From: Umbilicaria muhlenbergii
Taxonomy: Eukaryota > Ascomycota > Lecanoromycetes > Umbilicariales > Umbilicariaceae
Length of the DNA stretch: 64,000 bases
Assembly: GCA_000611775.1 (NCBI GenBank)
Contig: KK106985.1
Span: forward strand, 1 to 64,000
Direction of reading: 5' to 3'
Below the pieces are notes generated by a model that saw only the letters and a list, made by a program, of their open reading frames with translations, had not been told where the DNA came from and did no database searches. Positions 10,900-24,527 of this stretch are shown piece by piece. Position 1 is the first letter of the stretch. Each line of letters begins with the position of its first letter. The translations under genes and the position numbers were made by a program.

Positions 10900-13390
10900 C
10901 CTTAAGAAGATTAATATTTATCATCACTTGATGATTCTCTTGTTGATTATGAATATGTATTATCATCAAGGCTGCAATTGTATCCAGGGAAGACTGGCCC
11001 TGATTTGCATGATAATGAGTGCCTGCAATGTTGAATATTCATTCAACGCCAACATCAGCAGCAGGGACAGCAAGTATGTCTTGAGTCATTTGAGCAATTC
11101 TGAAAAAGGATGGTTTCAAAGTTTTTTAAACACTTAGAACACTTTCACGTGATTGAACTGTAACTGTTTGAAAAAATGTTGTCAGAGAGGTAAGAAAAGG
11201 AAATTATCATAAAGATCATCATAAACATATCTTCATTTTGATATTGTAGAAACTCATCCTCATCATCATCATCATGACCTTCTGTTGATTTGTGATGAAG
11301 TAGATTAAAGTCATTCAGCCTTCAAAAAGAGGCTGCTGATCATTGAGGAATGATGTCAACATCATGATCTCTGTAATTTTGATTGTAGAGCACCTCAAGA
11401 TGATTTTAATAAAAAGAGTCTCATGATGAATCTGCCTCAACTCAGTCTGACGTCTGAAAGATCTCATCCTTGATTGTGAGGGTCAAGAGACATTCATGAG
11501 CATACAAAAAACCTAGACTACTGTAGGTTTTGAAATAATATTGCTTTAACTTTTCCTCTGCGTGGAAAAGTGCTCTGTAAAGAACTTTCTTTCACTCTTT
11601 ATGCTTTACTCCCAGCTTGATCTTCATGGTTTTGATGTGCTTCAGGAGTTTGTTGTAGACATGAAAAACATGCTGAATGAACAGCTCACGCGTCTTCCCA
11701 ATGAGCTTGATGTACATGCAGAAAGGCTTTGTTAGATCAATCAAGTATTCAACTTGATTTCATTTCATCTTGAAAAGCTTCAGCCATTCACTATCATCTG
11801 TCTTGAGGAAAGCATGAATGGCGTCTTTTAACTTGTGCACGCAAATGCACATATGACTTGTTAAATTCCATTGAACCTTGACATCCTGAAAAAGCTTCAA
11901 TGAGCGCTTGTTGAGATTCTTGCCCTTGTCATAGCTGTTCTTTTCCTGCACGCTGAAGCTCTGACTTAAATTCTGCGTCATGATTTCTTGCTGAGTCTGG
12001 TAGAATGCTGCCTTTCACTGATCACTTGCATTGATGTAATGAGAAGTCATCTGGAGCTGATAATATTTAGTGCATTCTGAACTACCATAAAGATTGTCAT
12101 AAAGTATTTGAGTCACTTACCTTTGCCAGAGTCATTGATACATCACTTTTTAATTTTTCATTCTTCAAGTCTGCCTTCTCCTCAGCCTCCTTCATTCAGT
12201 TCTTCTTGATATCATCATTTGTTGATGACACCTTTATATGACTCAAGAGTTCTTTGAGCGCAAGTTGAATGACATGTGCAAGACAAGAAACAAGCTGCAA
12301 TGTATTTTCATGTTCAGAGTGAGTTAATTCTACATTCACATTCTTCTCTCTCAAGAGTTTCACAAGCTCCTCACGCATTGTCTGATTATTGAATGCATTA
12401 TCAATTGTAATTGTCAGAATTCAGCCTTGCAGATGATGCCTTGCAATGACTTCATCAAGAATAGTGATCAGGTTCCTTTCAGTGTGCCTTTCATGAACTG
12501 ACTCAAACACCAGAAGTCTTTGATGATAGGTTCAGGCTCAATCAATGAAGTATATCATAATGATCATGTAGGATTGCCGGTTGAAGGATGATCAGCAATC
12601 AAGGGCAAGTGCAACTTTCATGACATCATCAGGCAAATCCTGCAACAGTAATGTCTGAACCTGATTCAGCTGTGTCATGAGTCTTCACTTTATTGTTGAT
12701 GCAGACTCAAGGGTGATTGTCCTGTCTAAGCAGTAGAAAGCTCACTGAAACTTAATGTTGTTGACAGAGCGCATGAAGAGGCCTAGTGAGATCATGACAT
12801 AAAGAAGTTGCTCTGAGAAATTCTTCTTTTCAAGGTTTCAATCTGTCCTTTGAATAAGATCTAGTCTTCTTTGTTGCTGCTGCAAGAATATCAGTGTCAG
12901 CCTTTATGATAATCTTTATGATAGTCAATGACTCACTTCATGAAGAAATCCTTCTCTGATGTCAAGCTGTTTCAACTTATGAAATTTGATTATTAATTTA
13001 CACCCTGATGTCCTGAGGTGATCATTCATCATCCCTGTCTCACTGCTCATTGAAGAATGATCAAGTACTGCATCACAGTGAAAGCATATGATCTTTGAAA
13101 ATTCACTGAGTCAGTGTGTACTCTCTTGATAAAACTCTCATGCTCTGACCTGCTTCCTTGAACCTCATATAATCTTCTTCTGAGCACCTCACTCAAGTTG
13201 ACTGTTAGTCAGATATCACTGTGTCTGTTGTCATCATTTTACAAACACCTCATGTTTATCTGATGTTCAAAGGTAACAATCCTGGCGCTTTTCAACTCAC
13301 ACAAGATCTACATTGGTAGATGTGAGGCTTTCAAAATTTATATCAGAGGAAAATGAACTCATCAACTGTGATGATGATGCCTGAGCCATT
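10900..13390 (-). pseudogene. hAT transposase, decayed
   Basis: The probable start is the ATG at 13,388-13,390 (MAQASSSQLMSSF). A Trp-rich stretch follows about residues 25-75, where a BED-type zinc-finger region would lie. The middle has the hAT signature CLAHVIQLALKELL (about 12.28 kb) and DVKVQWNLTSHM (about 11.9 kb), matching the CLAHxxNLA and DVxTRWNST blocks of RNase H-fold hAT transposases. The C-terminus at about 11.0-11.1 kb has the dimerisation block (AQDILAVPAADVGVE and FNIAGTHYHANQGQ). Plausible introns lie near 12,882-12,936, 12,084-12,122 and 11,160-11,226. Many in-frame TGA codons break it. Confidence 0.8.
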
Positions 13391-13854
13391 TTAGCAAAAA
13401 AAGAGACAGATGATGTGAATTACAGTGCTGTTCAGATTTTAAAAAATAATGCTCAGCTTTGTAGAAGAATACAAACAGGTGAATCTTGAACAAGTAAAAA
13501 ATATTTGATGTTGAAACTTAAAAGGAGGCTGTGCCCAAATATGCAAGAAAGTTATGATAATCTTTAAAGTAGTGTGATATGTGCAAGGGAGGAGTTCATT
13601 TTGAATTTCATCTTAAATCAGTTTTTCAAAAGTCAAAGCGTCGTCTGTTTGAGACACAGTTGTTATGATAGTCTTTAAAGTAGTTAAGTGAGTCAGAAGT
13701 TCATTTCATTCTTTAAACAATGCATCTGCATATAGTTTAATTTAAGCTGAATGAACTTTAACACTGTGTAGTGATCACTTTTTCTGTCTGCTTTCACTTG
13801 CTTTCTTGATTTCAAAAGATGCCTCTGATCTTGAGGATGTAGAATTTAGGAAAG

Positions 13855-14398
13855 ATGACTAAAATTATACTCAACATGCTCATCAACTATGAGACCTCTG
13901 TTTCACAGAATGATGAAACAACAGCATGAAAGACAGTATCAAAATTAAACATCAAGTGAGTAAAGAAAGTTAAGAGGTCTTATCACTTTAAATCAGGCAG
14001 TGTGTACTGAAAACTATTTCCCTCCCTGATGCATTACCTAATCTAGCTCAGCAGTTGCACTTTGAGACATTCAATGTCTTCAAAAAAGTACAGACTTGAT
14101 ACTGAGACGGGCAAGCTTTAAGCATCTAGTCAGGGAGATCATGTCTGATGTTGAGAGGCTTGATCATTATTGCATACAGTCAAGTGCATTGAGTGCGCTT
14201 CAAGAGGCAGCAGAAGCATTCTTAGTGACAGAGTTTAACAGTGTGTATTACAATCCTCAAGTCAACCCTAAACTGACTCAGCAATAGTGGCAAATCATGT
14301 CACAATTCATGCACGGCGTGTTACATTGCAGGCGAAGGATATGCAGCTGATGTGCAAACTACAAGACATGATGAGGGGCAGAATTTAGAGGACATTGA
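13855..14398 (+). pseudogene. Histone H3-like gene A (CENP-A-like loop) in the hAT element
   Basis: Three exons (13,855-13,999; 14,052-14,240; 14,282-14,398), introns of 52 and 41 bp. An in-frame ATG also lies at 13,876. The N-tail has ETTA-KT, comparable with the QTARKS of H3. Exon 1 ends in YHFKSG, and splicing makes GTVAL as in the PGTVALRE of H3. Then come QKSTDLILRRASFKHLVREI (alpha-N/alpha-1) and QSSALSALQEAAEAFLV (alpha-2). Exon 3 gives TIHARRVTLQAKDMQLM, matching AIHAKRVTIMPKDIQLA. Loop 1 between VREI and QSSA is two residues longer than in H3, the spacing of CENP-A. Three in-frame TGA codons: two in the tail and one replacing the Arg of ALRD. It converges on ORF X and is near-duplicated as gene C. 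Confidence 0.8.
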
Positions 14399-14429
14399 TT
14401 ATGATTGAAATCTTTACATTCATGTTTTT

Positions 14430-15226
14430 GCTTTCAATAGGTTATGCCTTGATAACCTCATAGGTTCAATTCAAGGTATTTAAATACACTGCGCTCTCAG
14501 AATCAGCTGCATCCATTAGCATAATCAAGTGTACTTGAGATGATAGAAGATGAGCTAGCTGTGCAGGTGAATGAATTTCAGGAGTCATGATGACATCAAA
14601 GACTTCCTTGACTGATTTCAGGTTGAAGTCTGATTTTCATTCATGCATAGCATAATCATAGTCCTTCAGCCATCATGATGCAGGTTCAGGTAGCTCAACA
14701 AAGTTCTTACTCTCCTTCAAAGTTCATGAGCTTAAATTAAACCAGACCGCTCATTCCTGACGTGAAAAGAAGATGTGTGATGGTGAAATGCCAAGGTAAA
14801 GCTCATGTGTAACATAATTGATGTATGAACCTGCGTTTGCAAGCTCTGAGATATGTTAATGTTTGCTTAATTGAAATGATGCATAATAAAGAGAGTACCT
14901 TCAAGATTAAACATAACATTTATCATCTTCATCTTGTGATGTAGGGAACAGAGAGGATGGTGTCACATTTGATGAACAATTTTTCATCTCAGGCGTGTCA
15001 TCTGTTGCTCAGCCTGACATGTCAGAGAAAATCCACTCATATGCATATCAACATCTGAATCAGGAACCTTCATGTCATGATTATTACTCTGCAGCATTGC
15101 AACAAAGACAGGGTCATCATAATTCAGCTTCATATCTTCTCAGTTTAAGTTCTCATCATCTTGATCATCATCTGAGTCAAGGTCATATGCCTGCTTTACA
15201 ACACTCACGTGAACTCCCTGAGTAAT
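14430..15226 (-). pseudogene. ORF X (copy 1), unknown hAT cargo protein
   Basis: Tail-to-tail with H3-like gene A, the minus strand has a long decayed frame including ISELANAGSYINYVTHELYL and further on ELPEPAS. The same sequence recurs downstream of H3-like gene C, so the pair [H3-like, ORF X] was duplicated as a unit. The later Gypsy insertion at 15,227 may have removed its upstream part. Several TGA codons interrupt it. I recognise no domain; Trp, Tyr and Ser are frequent. Confidence 0.45.
15222..15226. repeat. 5-bp target-site duplication of Gypsy C (GTAAT), left
   Basis: GTAAT precedes the left LTR and recurs at 23,503-23,507 immediately after the right LTR. Confidence 0.9.
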
Positions 15227-15520
15227 TGTCAGAGCCACCATATAATAGTATAACAGTATGACACTAATACAACACTATAGTACGACACTATAGTATGACA
15301 CTATAGTACAACATTATATAAATATGATGACTCAGCGCCTAGCGCCTTGGCATCAAGTGAAAACTCTTCACAAGGAGGTTCAGAAACCTGCTTCCTCAGT
15401 GATCAGTTTTGCCACTGAATAAAAGATGTATAATCACTGCATTGACCTTATCATGACTTTTGCCTATGACACCCTGTTCAAACACCACTATGATGATCAT
15501 CATACACTCAACCTCTTACA
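15227..15520 (+). repeat. Left LTR of Gypsy C
   Basis: 294 bp, TG...CA ends, with an internal run of CACTATAGTACGACACTATA-like short repeats. Matches 23,209-23,502 at roughly 92%. Confidence 0.9.
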
Positions 15521-18500
15521 TACTGATCGCTCAGTACCTTCAGGTGAACAGTCATGTTGAAAGCAAATAAGACATGATGGCATCAACACTTCAATCTCAT
15601 CAGGTCAGTGAAACAGTTGATAATCAAGCTGAGGCAGGCCCTTCAATTAGCAGGTTTACATTATCAGTCATTGATACTCCTACTTCTGACATCATTGATG
15701 ATGATGAACATATTGCTGCAGGCAACCTCAATGACATCATTGAAGATCTTGAGACAGTCACTGCTCATAATCAGGAGGTCATCAAGCGCCAGTGACTACA
15801 ATTACAATGCATATGACAAGAAATTGAGTTTGAGGACAATAAAAGGGAGCTCTGAGAGCTTAATCAACATCTGCAAGAAGGTCCTTCAACTATGATAAAC
15901 TCAGAGAATGATGCAGGTTCATCACATGAATTATGATGTTGAGTTATGACAGACATCACACCTCCTCCTTTTTGACACCTTATAAAGCCATGAGAGCCTC
16001 ATCTCTATGCAGGAGGCGTCAAAGTCATGAGATGAAAACTTCAGAAATACCTGAATGAAATCAATCAAAATCAGGAGCTGATGCCAGAGCAATTCCTTAT
16101 GAAATGAGATTTCATCATCTGAGCAGGCACCTACCTTGAGAAAACAGTCATGAGTGACTGATGAAAGCAAAAGGAGCAGCATGATCACACTTGAGTCATT
16201 TATGACAACTTTTTAAAGGTTCTAAAGAAGAACTTATCCTCTGATGAAGACATGAATGAATGAAATATCATCACCTTCAATGCAGCTGAATCTCACAATC
16301 ATGATACAATCACCTCTTGATACAATAGATTATCAGAACTCTACTGCTTCCTTTCAACCTCACACAAAGAGATCAGTGAGATGCTCATTCAAGATCACTG
16401 ATAATCAAGGCTTCCTCATCACATCCTGACTGAACTATGACGTTGAGATCTGACGCAGGTTGCAAGACAGTCAGTGCAGGAAATTTCAGCACATCTTGAT
16501 GTCATCATCAATCATGAACTGTTCTGAAGCCGCTCAGACACCAAAAAGGATCATCAAAGCAAAACTGACAACAACAACAAAAGTACGACACAGATGTTGT
16601 ACTATGACAGAAAAGAATCCCTCACTGAACAACAAACAACCTGCACTCAATTCACTCAATTCAGCTGTGAAAGAGGAAACAACTCATGAGGTTTCTATCA
16701 TGAAAGTGGCCGCAATCAGAGTCAGAATCTCAACCATATATCAATCACTGAGGGAGCAACTATGATGATGACATGAACATTCACAACCCCCTCACGCTGA
16801 CAAGGAGACTTCATCTCAAGGAATGAAGTGAATGCATGAAGGTCAGCAGGTCTCTGCATTAAATGTGAAGTCATCAGTCACTGAATAAACAATTGTACAA
16901 CTGAATGATCTACAGCCGTCTTCACTGCAGTCAATGTGAATAAATGACTCACAGATCACCTTCAGTTTGCCTCACTACTGATTATTGATGATATCCCACG
17001 TCTGATATCAGGGCAACTAGAGGTGGAACTGCACATAATGACAATGAGTGATATGATGAGCAAATCTCCACAATATTCATATATTATCAACAATGGCAGC
17101 CAGGGCAATACAATCACATGAGATGTTGTCAATAAGCTGTCCCTACTGACTGAATCCTATGAGGCTCAAGGCAATGCATGAGGTAATGTGATTGAGCTAT
17201 CAGAGTCTGTTGTACTGATGATTACAGTGTATGACACTGACGGTCAACCCTACCACTATAACAATCATTTCTTTGTCACACAAGACAACACATCAGCTCC
17301 TTTTGTCCTCAGGCTATCATTTCTAGTTCATGCAAACTCAAATCACTACTATGATACGGGTAAATTCCTATGGAGAAAGCCAAAACATACTACTGCACAC
17401 TGTATATTCACTGTCAGTGAAAAGAAGGCTTTGAAGAATGTCCTACATATGAACAACCTCATCATTACTGACTGCTTTATAGGGCCGGCGGACCTAGTGG
17501 CTGATATGGAAAAATATACCCTTCAGATGAACTCATTACAGTATGACAGAGGTAAAAATGTGTATGACACATTATCACCTGAATATCATGATTACGTGAA
17601 CATATTTCAGGTGACTGAGAAGCAGTCTCTGCCTGAGAGAGGTTCACATGATCATGTCATTGACTTGAAATCAGGGCAGCAACCTTCATTTAAAAAGTTA
17701 TACTCAATGTTCCTGACTGAGCTCAATGTACTGAAGGTATATTTAGATGACGCTATGAAAGCAGGCATAGTCTGCAAATTAATATCACCTGCAGCTTCAC
17801 CTGTCATGTTCATGCCTAAATCAGACGGAAGCCTGTGACTGATCATTGACTATAAGTGATTGAATGACATTATCATTAAGAACTGTTATCCCCTACCACT
17901 CATATCAGATATGTTGAACTGTCTTCAAGAAGTTAAGAAGTTCACTAAGCTGAACTGCAAGGATGCATATAATCAAATATGAATCAAGGGTGAAGATGAG
18001 TGGAAAACAGCATTCTGAACATGATTCAGCCTGTTCAAATATCTTGTCATGTCTTTCAGTCTCACAAATGCTCCTGCTATGTTTCAGGCCTTCATTGATA
18101 AGGCTCTTGATGAGTTCCTTGATATAACCTGTGTGATTTATCTAGATGATATCCTGATCTTCAGCAAAGATGAATCTGAACATGAGGAGCATGTACAACA
18201 AGTACTAACTGCATTATGATGTCATGATCTTCACCTTAAGATCAGTAAATGCTCCTTCAATGCAATGAAAGTGGACTTCCTGAGGTTTAAGATCAATACT
18301 GAAGGCATACATATGAGTTCAGAAAGGATTCACGCTGTTGAAGAATGATTACTCTCAGAGAACATTCATGAATTGCAGGTCTTTCTAGGCTTCATCAACT
18401 TTTTCTGAAGGTTTATAAGAGACTATTCATGAATTACAGCACCACTGTTAAATCTCCTGAAAACAGGAAAGAATAAAAAGAAGACTGAGGATACATCACT

Positions 18501-19381
18501 CTCTCCTCTTCAATCTCAATGAACTGCTATTAAAAGAAAGCAGAACAGCCTGACCTCATTGCAGAGGTTCAATACAGAGTATTCAGCATGCAATCTGCAA
18601 GTCAGAGGAGAGCTACAACAAGAAAACATCATACCTGCCTCTTTTTCACTCTCAGGAGTCACATTGAAAGCATTTAATGCTCTGAAGGAGACCTTCATGA
18701 GTGCTTCATTACTATGCTATTTCAATGAAAACAAACTCATGAGGGTTGAAACAGACGCCTCTGAATTCATAATTGATGAAATCTTGACACAATGCTTCAA
18801 GGTTGACGGTCAATTGCACTGATTATCAATTACTTACTACAGCAAGAAGCTGCTAAATACTGAGACCTGATATGATACAGGTGAGCAAGAGCTCCTTGTC
18901 ATCATGAAAGTCATGCATCATTGATGACACTACTGTCAGGGTGCTAAACATCAAATTGTCATACTGACTGATCATGCAAACCTTGTTTGGTTCATGACTA
19001 CCTTAAACCTCACATGAAGGCAGCTCAAGTGAGCTGAAAAGCTCACTGAGTATGACTTTAAGGTCACATATCAAGAGGGCAAGAAGAACTCTGCTGATGA
19101 TCTGTCAAGATGACCTGATTATGAACTGCTGAAGGCTGTCAGTACCTCAATCATCACTGAAATAATGCAACAGTCCTTCCATTTAGGAAGCAAGGACTAT
19201 AAGTCAGTGCAGGAGAAATTATACACGCTTGCTGCAATGATGCTGCAGTCAAGACGTTCAGTACAACAGAAGCTATGACAAGAGAACATCATATCTGTCA
19301 CAATGAATACTACTGGTATGATGAACACTGAAGATGGCAGTCTCATCAGAACATCAATGATGTGAAACCTATCTGCTTAAG

Positions 19382-19580
19382 AAGAAGCAAGCCGTGATGA
19401 ATATGCCAGTATGATGAATACTGAAGCCGGCGGCATGACTGAAACATCAGCAGTCCATGGCCTACATGCTCAAGAAGCAAGCCGTGATGAATATATCAGT
19501 ATGATGAATACTGAAGCTGATGATATGACTGAAACATCAGCAGTTCATGACCTACATGCTCAAGAAGCAAGCTGTGACTG
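19382..19580 (+). repeat. 90-bp tandem duplication inside Gypsy C
   Basis: AGAAGCAAGC(C/T)GTGA begins near 19,382, 19,472 and 19,562: two full 90-bp units and a partial third, between the RNase H and integrase regions. The period is a multiple of three. Confidence 0.8.
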
Positions 19581-21399
19581 AATAAGAGGGTCTAAGTATG
19601 CAGAGCCTCAGCAGCACTCAATCAAGGATAGCTCAGCAAACACTGCAGCTATGAACAGTGATGCAAGTCATGTTTTTATTAGCCTTCAAATTGAGGATAG
19701 CGCTTCTGCTGACACTGTTGAAGCACTTCAACTCATGTCTACTCACTCACCAATAGGTGGGGAGATAACAGCTTATACAAGGATGTCTATTGAACAACTT
19801 GAACATGCAATTCATACTGAGCAGTCAAAAGACAGTTTGATATGATGAGTATGACAAGGATTAACTACCCCTTTTGAGGATAGAAACAACTTGACTGAAT
19901 CTGAGATGACAAATATGAATATAGACATGAACCTTGAGATGATCATGACATCAGAAATGCAGCCAAATATGACATTTATACTGTCAGATATATGAAAACG
20001 TTGGCAAGAAATAAATGATGTCATACACTATGACAGTAAGGTTTATGTTCCACAGAACTCTGCCCTCTGCAATGCAGTGATCAGTTGATTTCATGATGAT
20101 GTTTTTGCAGGCCATTTTGAGAAGTCAAGAACTGCAGAATTGATGCAGTGATCTTATGACTGACCTGATGCTGTCAGAGACGTACAATGTTACTGTCATG
20201 ACTGTGTTGAATGCCAAAAGGTGAAGCCAGCTCATCACAAACCATACAGGTTATTAAACTCATTGTCAGTCTTAACTGAGCCGTGACATATGATGACAAT
20301 GGACTTCATTACAGATCTGCCACTGAGCAGCATGTATGAAAGTATGACATGAGATTCAATCCTTGTCATAGTTGATAAGTTGACCAAAATGACTCACTAT
20401 ATTTCAGTACAGAAGACAATGTTGGTTGCTGACTTCATTGAAGTGTTTATTCAGGACATAGTCAAGCATCATGATGTGTCAAAAGTTCTAATCACAGACA
20501 GAGACAAGCTGTTTACATCAGAGCAGTGAATCAGCTTCTGCTTTCACATGTGGTGTCATCATAACATGTCAACAGCTTTTCACCCGCAAACTGACAGTTA
20601 AACAGAGAGGCAGAACCAGTCTCTGAAGGTGTATTTATGCATATTCATTGATGAACAGCAAGAGGACTGAGTGAAGCTTCTACCCTGCACAAAGTTCTCA
20701 TACAACAACTTCATACATGCTGCTACGGGAAAGAGCCCCTTTCAGCTTAACCTAGAGTGAGACCCTCAGATGAGCCTAAGTAGGCTGCTTATACAGCACT
20801 CACATGAACAAATAAGACCCTATGCAGATGCACAGTGACTTCAAGATCAAATTGCAACAGCTCAGGAGCAGCTATGACAGGTTAATGAAACATATGCAAA
20901 CTATTATAACCAGCGCTGAATGAAGATAACATTCAAAGAAGGTGATTTAGTACTGATCAATGAAAAGAATGTGTCAGTGAACAAACAGATGAAGAAACTG
21001 CATTGAAAAAAGCTCAACTCATTCATGATATGACATGTGATAAGTCAGTCATCATATGAACTTGACCTCTCAGAGGATTGAAACATCTATAATGTATTCA
21101 ACGTCACTCTATTGAAGTCATTTCAAGACACACGTCATGTGTCTCCTGCATTGGCAGGAAAAGACCTGCTACTCAACTGAGATGATGAGTGAGAAGTCAA
21201 GGCAATTGTGAATAGTCACATTCATGACAGCAGGCTTTAATACCTCATCAAATGAAAGCCAACAGACCAGGTGTGAGATGACACATGAGAGTCAACACAC
21301 TTCATTTGCAATGCAAAGGCAAAAATGCAGAAATTTCATGCTGACAACCTTGACAAACTGAAATTCAGATGAGCTGTATGACATGACCCTTCAAGGTTG

Positions 21400-21500
21400 A
21401 TTGAGAAGCTGTCACAAAAGTCATGAGCCTTAAGAAAGCTGTTGCAAAAGTCATGAGCCTTAAGAAAGCTGTCACAAAAGTCATGAGTCTTAAGAATTGA
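21400..21500 (+). repeat. ~33-bp tandem repeat near the 3' end of the Gypsy C coding region
   Basis: Three consecutive copies of AAAGTCATGAG(C/T)CTTAAGAA with spacer, just after the chromodomain-like tail. Confidence 0.8.
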
Positions 21501-21549
21501 AAACTTTGTCAGCTTTGTTAACCTGATCTCCTATGACAGAGTCAGTACC

Positions 21550-23208
21550 CTACAACAAGAATATGACAGAGGCTACAACATTATGACAGGATCTTTAATA
21601 AGATTATTGCATGAACTACATTATCACAGACATGTCACATTGCAGAGAACACTCAAGCACAGAAGCATTTCATTTCAGATCTGAAGATCAAAATGAACCT
21701 GAGATCAGCACCTTGCACTTGACCCCTCATCAGTGTCATGTCAAGTCACCCTCATTTATCTACTTGTCTTTCACTGTCTCAAATCCTTCTTTGCTGTCTG
21801 ATGAAGCCTTCAACCTCATCTCCTTAACATGATGCTGCTCACAGAGTTCAACATACTCTTGATGATGATGAGATTGATGAGCGTTGAGGACATGAAGAGC
21901 GTGAGCAGTGCTTTTCAGCAAGACAGCAAGAGCCTGAATGAGCTCCTCAGGATTACTGAATTAACATTAATCACCTCATTATGAATGCCGTGAGACTCAC
22001 GTTGAGGAGTGGCTGCAGGGGGCATGAAGAATGCTGATAATGACTGATAAAAAGCAGCAGCGTGAGGATCTGATGATCAGTCATTGAACACTATGACTAA
22101 TTAACAATGCAAAAGTACGACATAAAGTATGACAAAAGTATGACACTTTGTCATACTAAACAAAACAAAAGGGGATTGAGGAAGGCAGACTTACAGTGTG
22201 TCATCACCCCTCTGATCATCATAGACATGCGTCAGGACAACAACATCAGAGCTCTCAGAGTCAAGAGCAGTGATGATCAGAGACTCTGTCATGCATTGCT
22301 CATGAGGATTGTGAAGAGATATGCAACATGCGCAGGCTCCTCTGTCTGACACAAAGCAGTGATCAACTTCAGCTCTTATACAAGAGCCACAGTGAGCAGT
22401 ACCTGACAATGTGTGACTGAGGTTCTCTTAAATCACACACTCATGATGATGAGCCTGCTGCACGTGAGCCGGCAGTGAGGTATCATTGCAACATCACACA
22501 GAGCAGGAACTGCTGCTGAAGATGTCACTCAGAGGTAGACACTTGACCCTCTTCAAGTGCTGAATAGTCAGTTTTATCACCCTGTTTCCTCATCTCTTTC
22601 TGAAGGTGTTGATCATCACAGTTTCACTCACTGACTCTGACTCAGAGCCCTCCTCATCACACTGAGCTTAAAGATTGATGGGCTTTCCTGGCAGAGGCGG
22701 GTCTCCACTGTTGTCCGCAGCCGTGGGTTTGAGAGTTCAAATATTGATTGCCTATATACAATGTTAGCATTCATATGAAGTACGACAGGAAGTATGACAC
22801 CACAAATGAGGTGTGAGCTGCAAGCTTCATGATGCTCCCTTCATGAGGTGAACACCTCTGCAATGAGGGATGACATCATGAAGTCATCAGGTCACTCAAT
22901 GAGCTGTGAAAAAGTCATGAGAAGTACAACAACATGTCATAAGAGAGATGACGAAGAAGAAACACAAGGGAAGGATGTTTTGAACCTACAGTAAACATTT
23001 TGATTTTGATGTTTATGTTAGGAGGAACTTACTGCCAGGTGTGATATCATAACAATTAAGTGAGGCATGTGATCAGCCTTACCTTAGCGCGGTTTCACAT
23101 CCTCACCTTACATGGTCAACCACCTACCAGGCCATCATGGTGATGTCTATGATGATGAATTCAGAGTCAATTGGCACCAGGGACGGCGTCATGAGAAGGG
23201 GAATGCTG
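21550..23208 (+). other. 3' non-pol part of Gypsy C
   Basis: About 1.6 kb between the chromodomain-like region and the right LTR. Only short frames; no protein recognised. A purine-rich stretch (GAGAAGGGGAATG) lies just before the LTR, where a polypurine tract is expected. Confidence 0.5.
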
Positions 23209-23502
23209 TGTCAGGGCCATCATATAATAGTATGACAGTATGACACTAATATGACACTATAGTACAACACTATAGTACGACACTATAGTACGACATTATA
23301 TAAATATGATGACTCAGCGCTTAGCGCCTTGGCATCAAGTGAAAACTCTTCACAAGGAGGTTCAGAAACCTGCTTCCTCAGCAATCAGTTTTGCCACTGA
23401 ATAGAAGATGTATAACCACTGCATTGACCCTATCATGACTTTTGCCTACGACACCCCGTTCAAACACCACTACGATGACCGTCGTACACCCAACCCCTTA
23501 CA
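23209..23502 (+). repeat. Right LTR of Gypsy C
   Basis: 294 bp, same length and ends as the left LTR, followed by the GTAAT duplication at 23,503-23,507. Confidence 0.9.
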
Positions 23503-23509
23503 GTAATCT

Positions 23510-24240
23510 TAAATGCAGTGATCAGTATCTAGACTATCATAAAGATTATCATAAAAAAAAGTGTGAACTGTTTGTCCTTTATTCTTTGCATAAGTGCATC
23601 CTTCAACTGCTTCTGTGCTTCACCTGATGCAGACACATAGTCTTTTAATTTTCACAGTTGCTGAAGATGATATGTGAGATTGCTAACATCAGCCTTTTTG
23701 GCCTTCTCATATTTTTTCTCATAAGCGTTGAGACCCTGCATTCTTTCATGATTTTTGACAGTGTAAGAATTGATGAAGAGGGCCGCTTGAGGCTTTTTAG
23801 ACGCTGTGTATCCCACTGAGCAGCCTCAGTGACGACGTTTGACTGATGACTCAGCCTCACTCAAGAAGACTGAGGAAGGCTATAGCATCAGTCAATTGTG
23901 ATAATCATTATAATAGTCTTGATGAATATACAGGTGAGGGAGAGGCAGTATTTACTTTCTTAGTGATGACTCTACGTTTGCAAGGGACACTATTAATGAT
24001 TTCTTCATGAGTCATTGGCTCATCATCACTGATGAAGGTCATGATGAGCGATTTAAAGCTTTTTTCAGTGTTAACTTAAGAACATGTAAGAGTCTGCTGA
24101 AGAAATCATATCAGGTGGAGCTTTCTGATTGATTTTGATGATGCTGAGAATGATACTTGCGATACGGAAGAAATTAGAGATGAAACGTGAAGAAAATCAA
24201 CTAGAATTGTTGTGTTTTGATGGAATGAAGATGATGAAGT
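23510..24240 (-). pseudogene. ORF Y, unknown hAT cargo protein
   Basis: Between the Gypsy C insertion and H3-like gene B, the minus strand has open pieces with readable protein (MTHEEIINSVPCKRRVITKK around 23.97 kb; a Lys/Arg-rich stretch at 23,645-23,860). The basic character and divergent arrangement with gene B (shared upstream region about 24.25-24.53 kb) suggest a nuclear, possibly DNA- or chromatin-binding protein, but no domain is recognised. Copies of the dispersed ATCATAAAGAT motif lie at 23,532 and 23,899, where introns would be plausible. Interrupted by stops. Confidence 0.35.
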
Positions 24241-24527
24241 TGATAGAGTTGATAGAGAGAGTGAGGCAGAATAGTCACTTGAGTTTAAGGTTTCACTAGC
24301 GCCGTCCCACTAACAGCTTGACATGTTATGGCAATTTTTATGATAGTCATCAAACTCACAACATGAACAGTGATTTCTCTCAATTTCCTCCCTGAATGTT
24401 CATTTCTTAGTGGCTGAGCTTTGCTTGTCACGCAATATCTTTCTTGAAAGTGCATTCAACGTCTCTCTCAACACAGCTGTAAGAACAATCAGCAGAACAT
24501 CAACAATTTCATTAATTTGTTTGCTAG

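Larger units (their letters stand above)
15227..23502 (+). mobile_element. Ty3/Gypsy chromovirus fossil C, inserted in the hAT element
   Basis: Two 294-bp LTRs (15,227-15,520 and 23,209-23,502) starting TGTCAG and ending CTTACA bound an 8.3-kb element flanked by GTAAT duplications. Internal order is gag-like (about 15.57-16.95 kb), protease and reverse transcriptase/RNase H (about 17.0-19.1 kb), integrase (about 20.0-21.1 kb) and a chromodomain-like tail (about 21.2-21.35 kb), then about 1.8 kb of 3' sequence. Gene order and the chromodomain-like tail place it with chromoviruses. The layout is whole but the coding region is broken by some dozens of interruptions. The LTRs differ at about 8% of sites and the differences I saw are transitions, so much of the divergence may be RIP-type damage and the insertion may be younger than the figure suggests. 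Confidence 0.88.

Noticed and set aside
14096-14287. Stand-alone 63-residue ORF with stop at 14,287
   Set aside because: It is exon 2 of H3-like gene A read through into intron 2; the histone fold needs the spliced form.
17188-17838. Long open frame in the middle of the repeat block
   Set aside because: It is the protease/early pol part of Gypsy fossil C, not a host gene.
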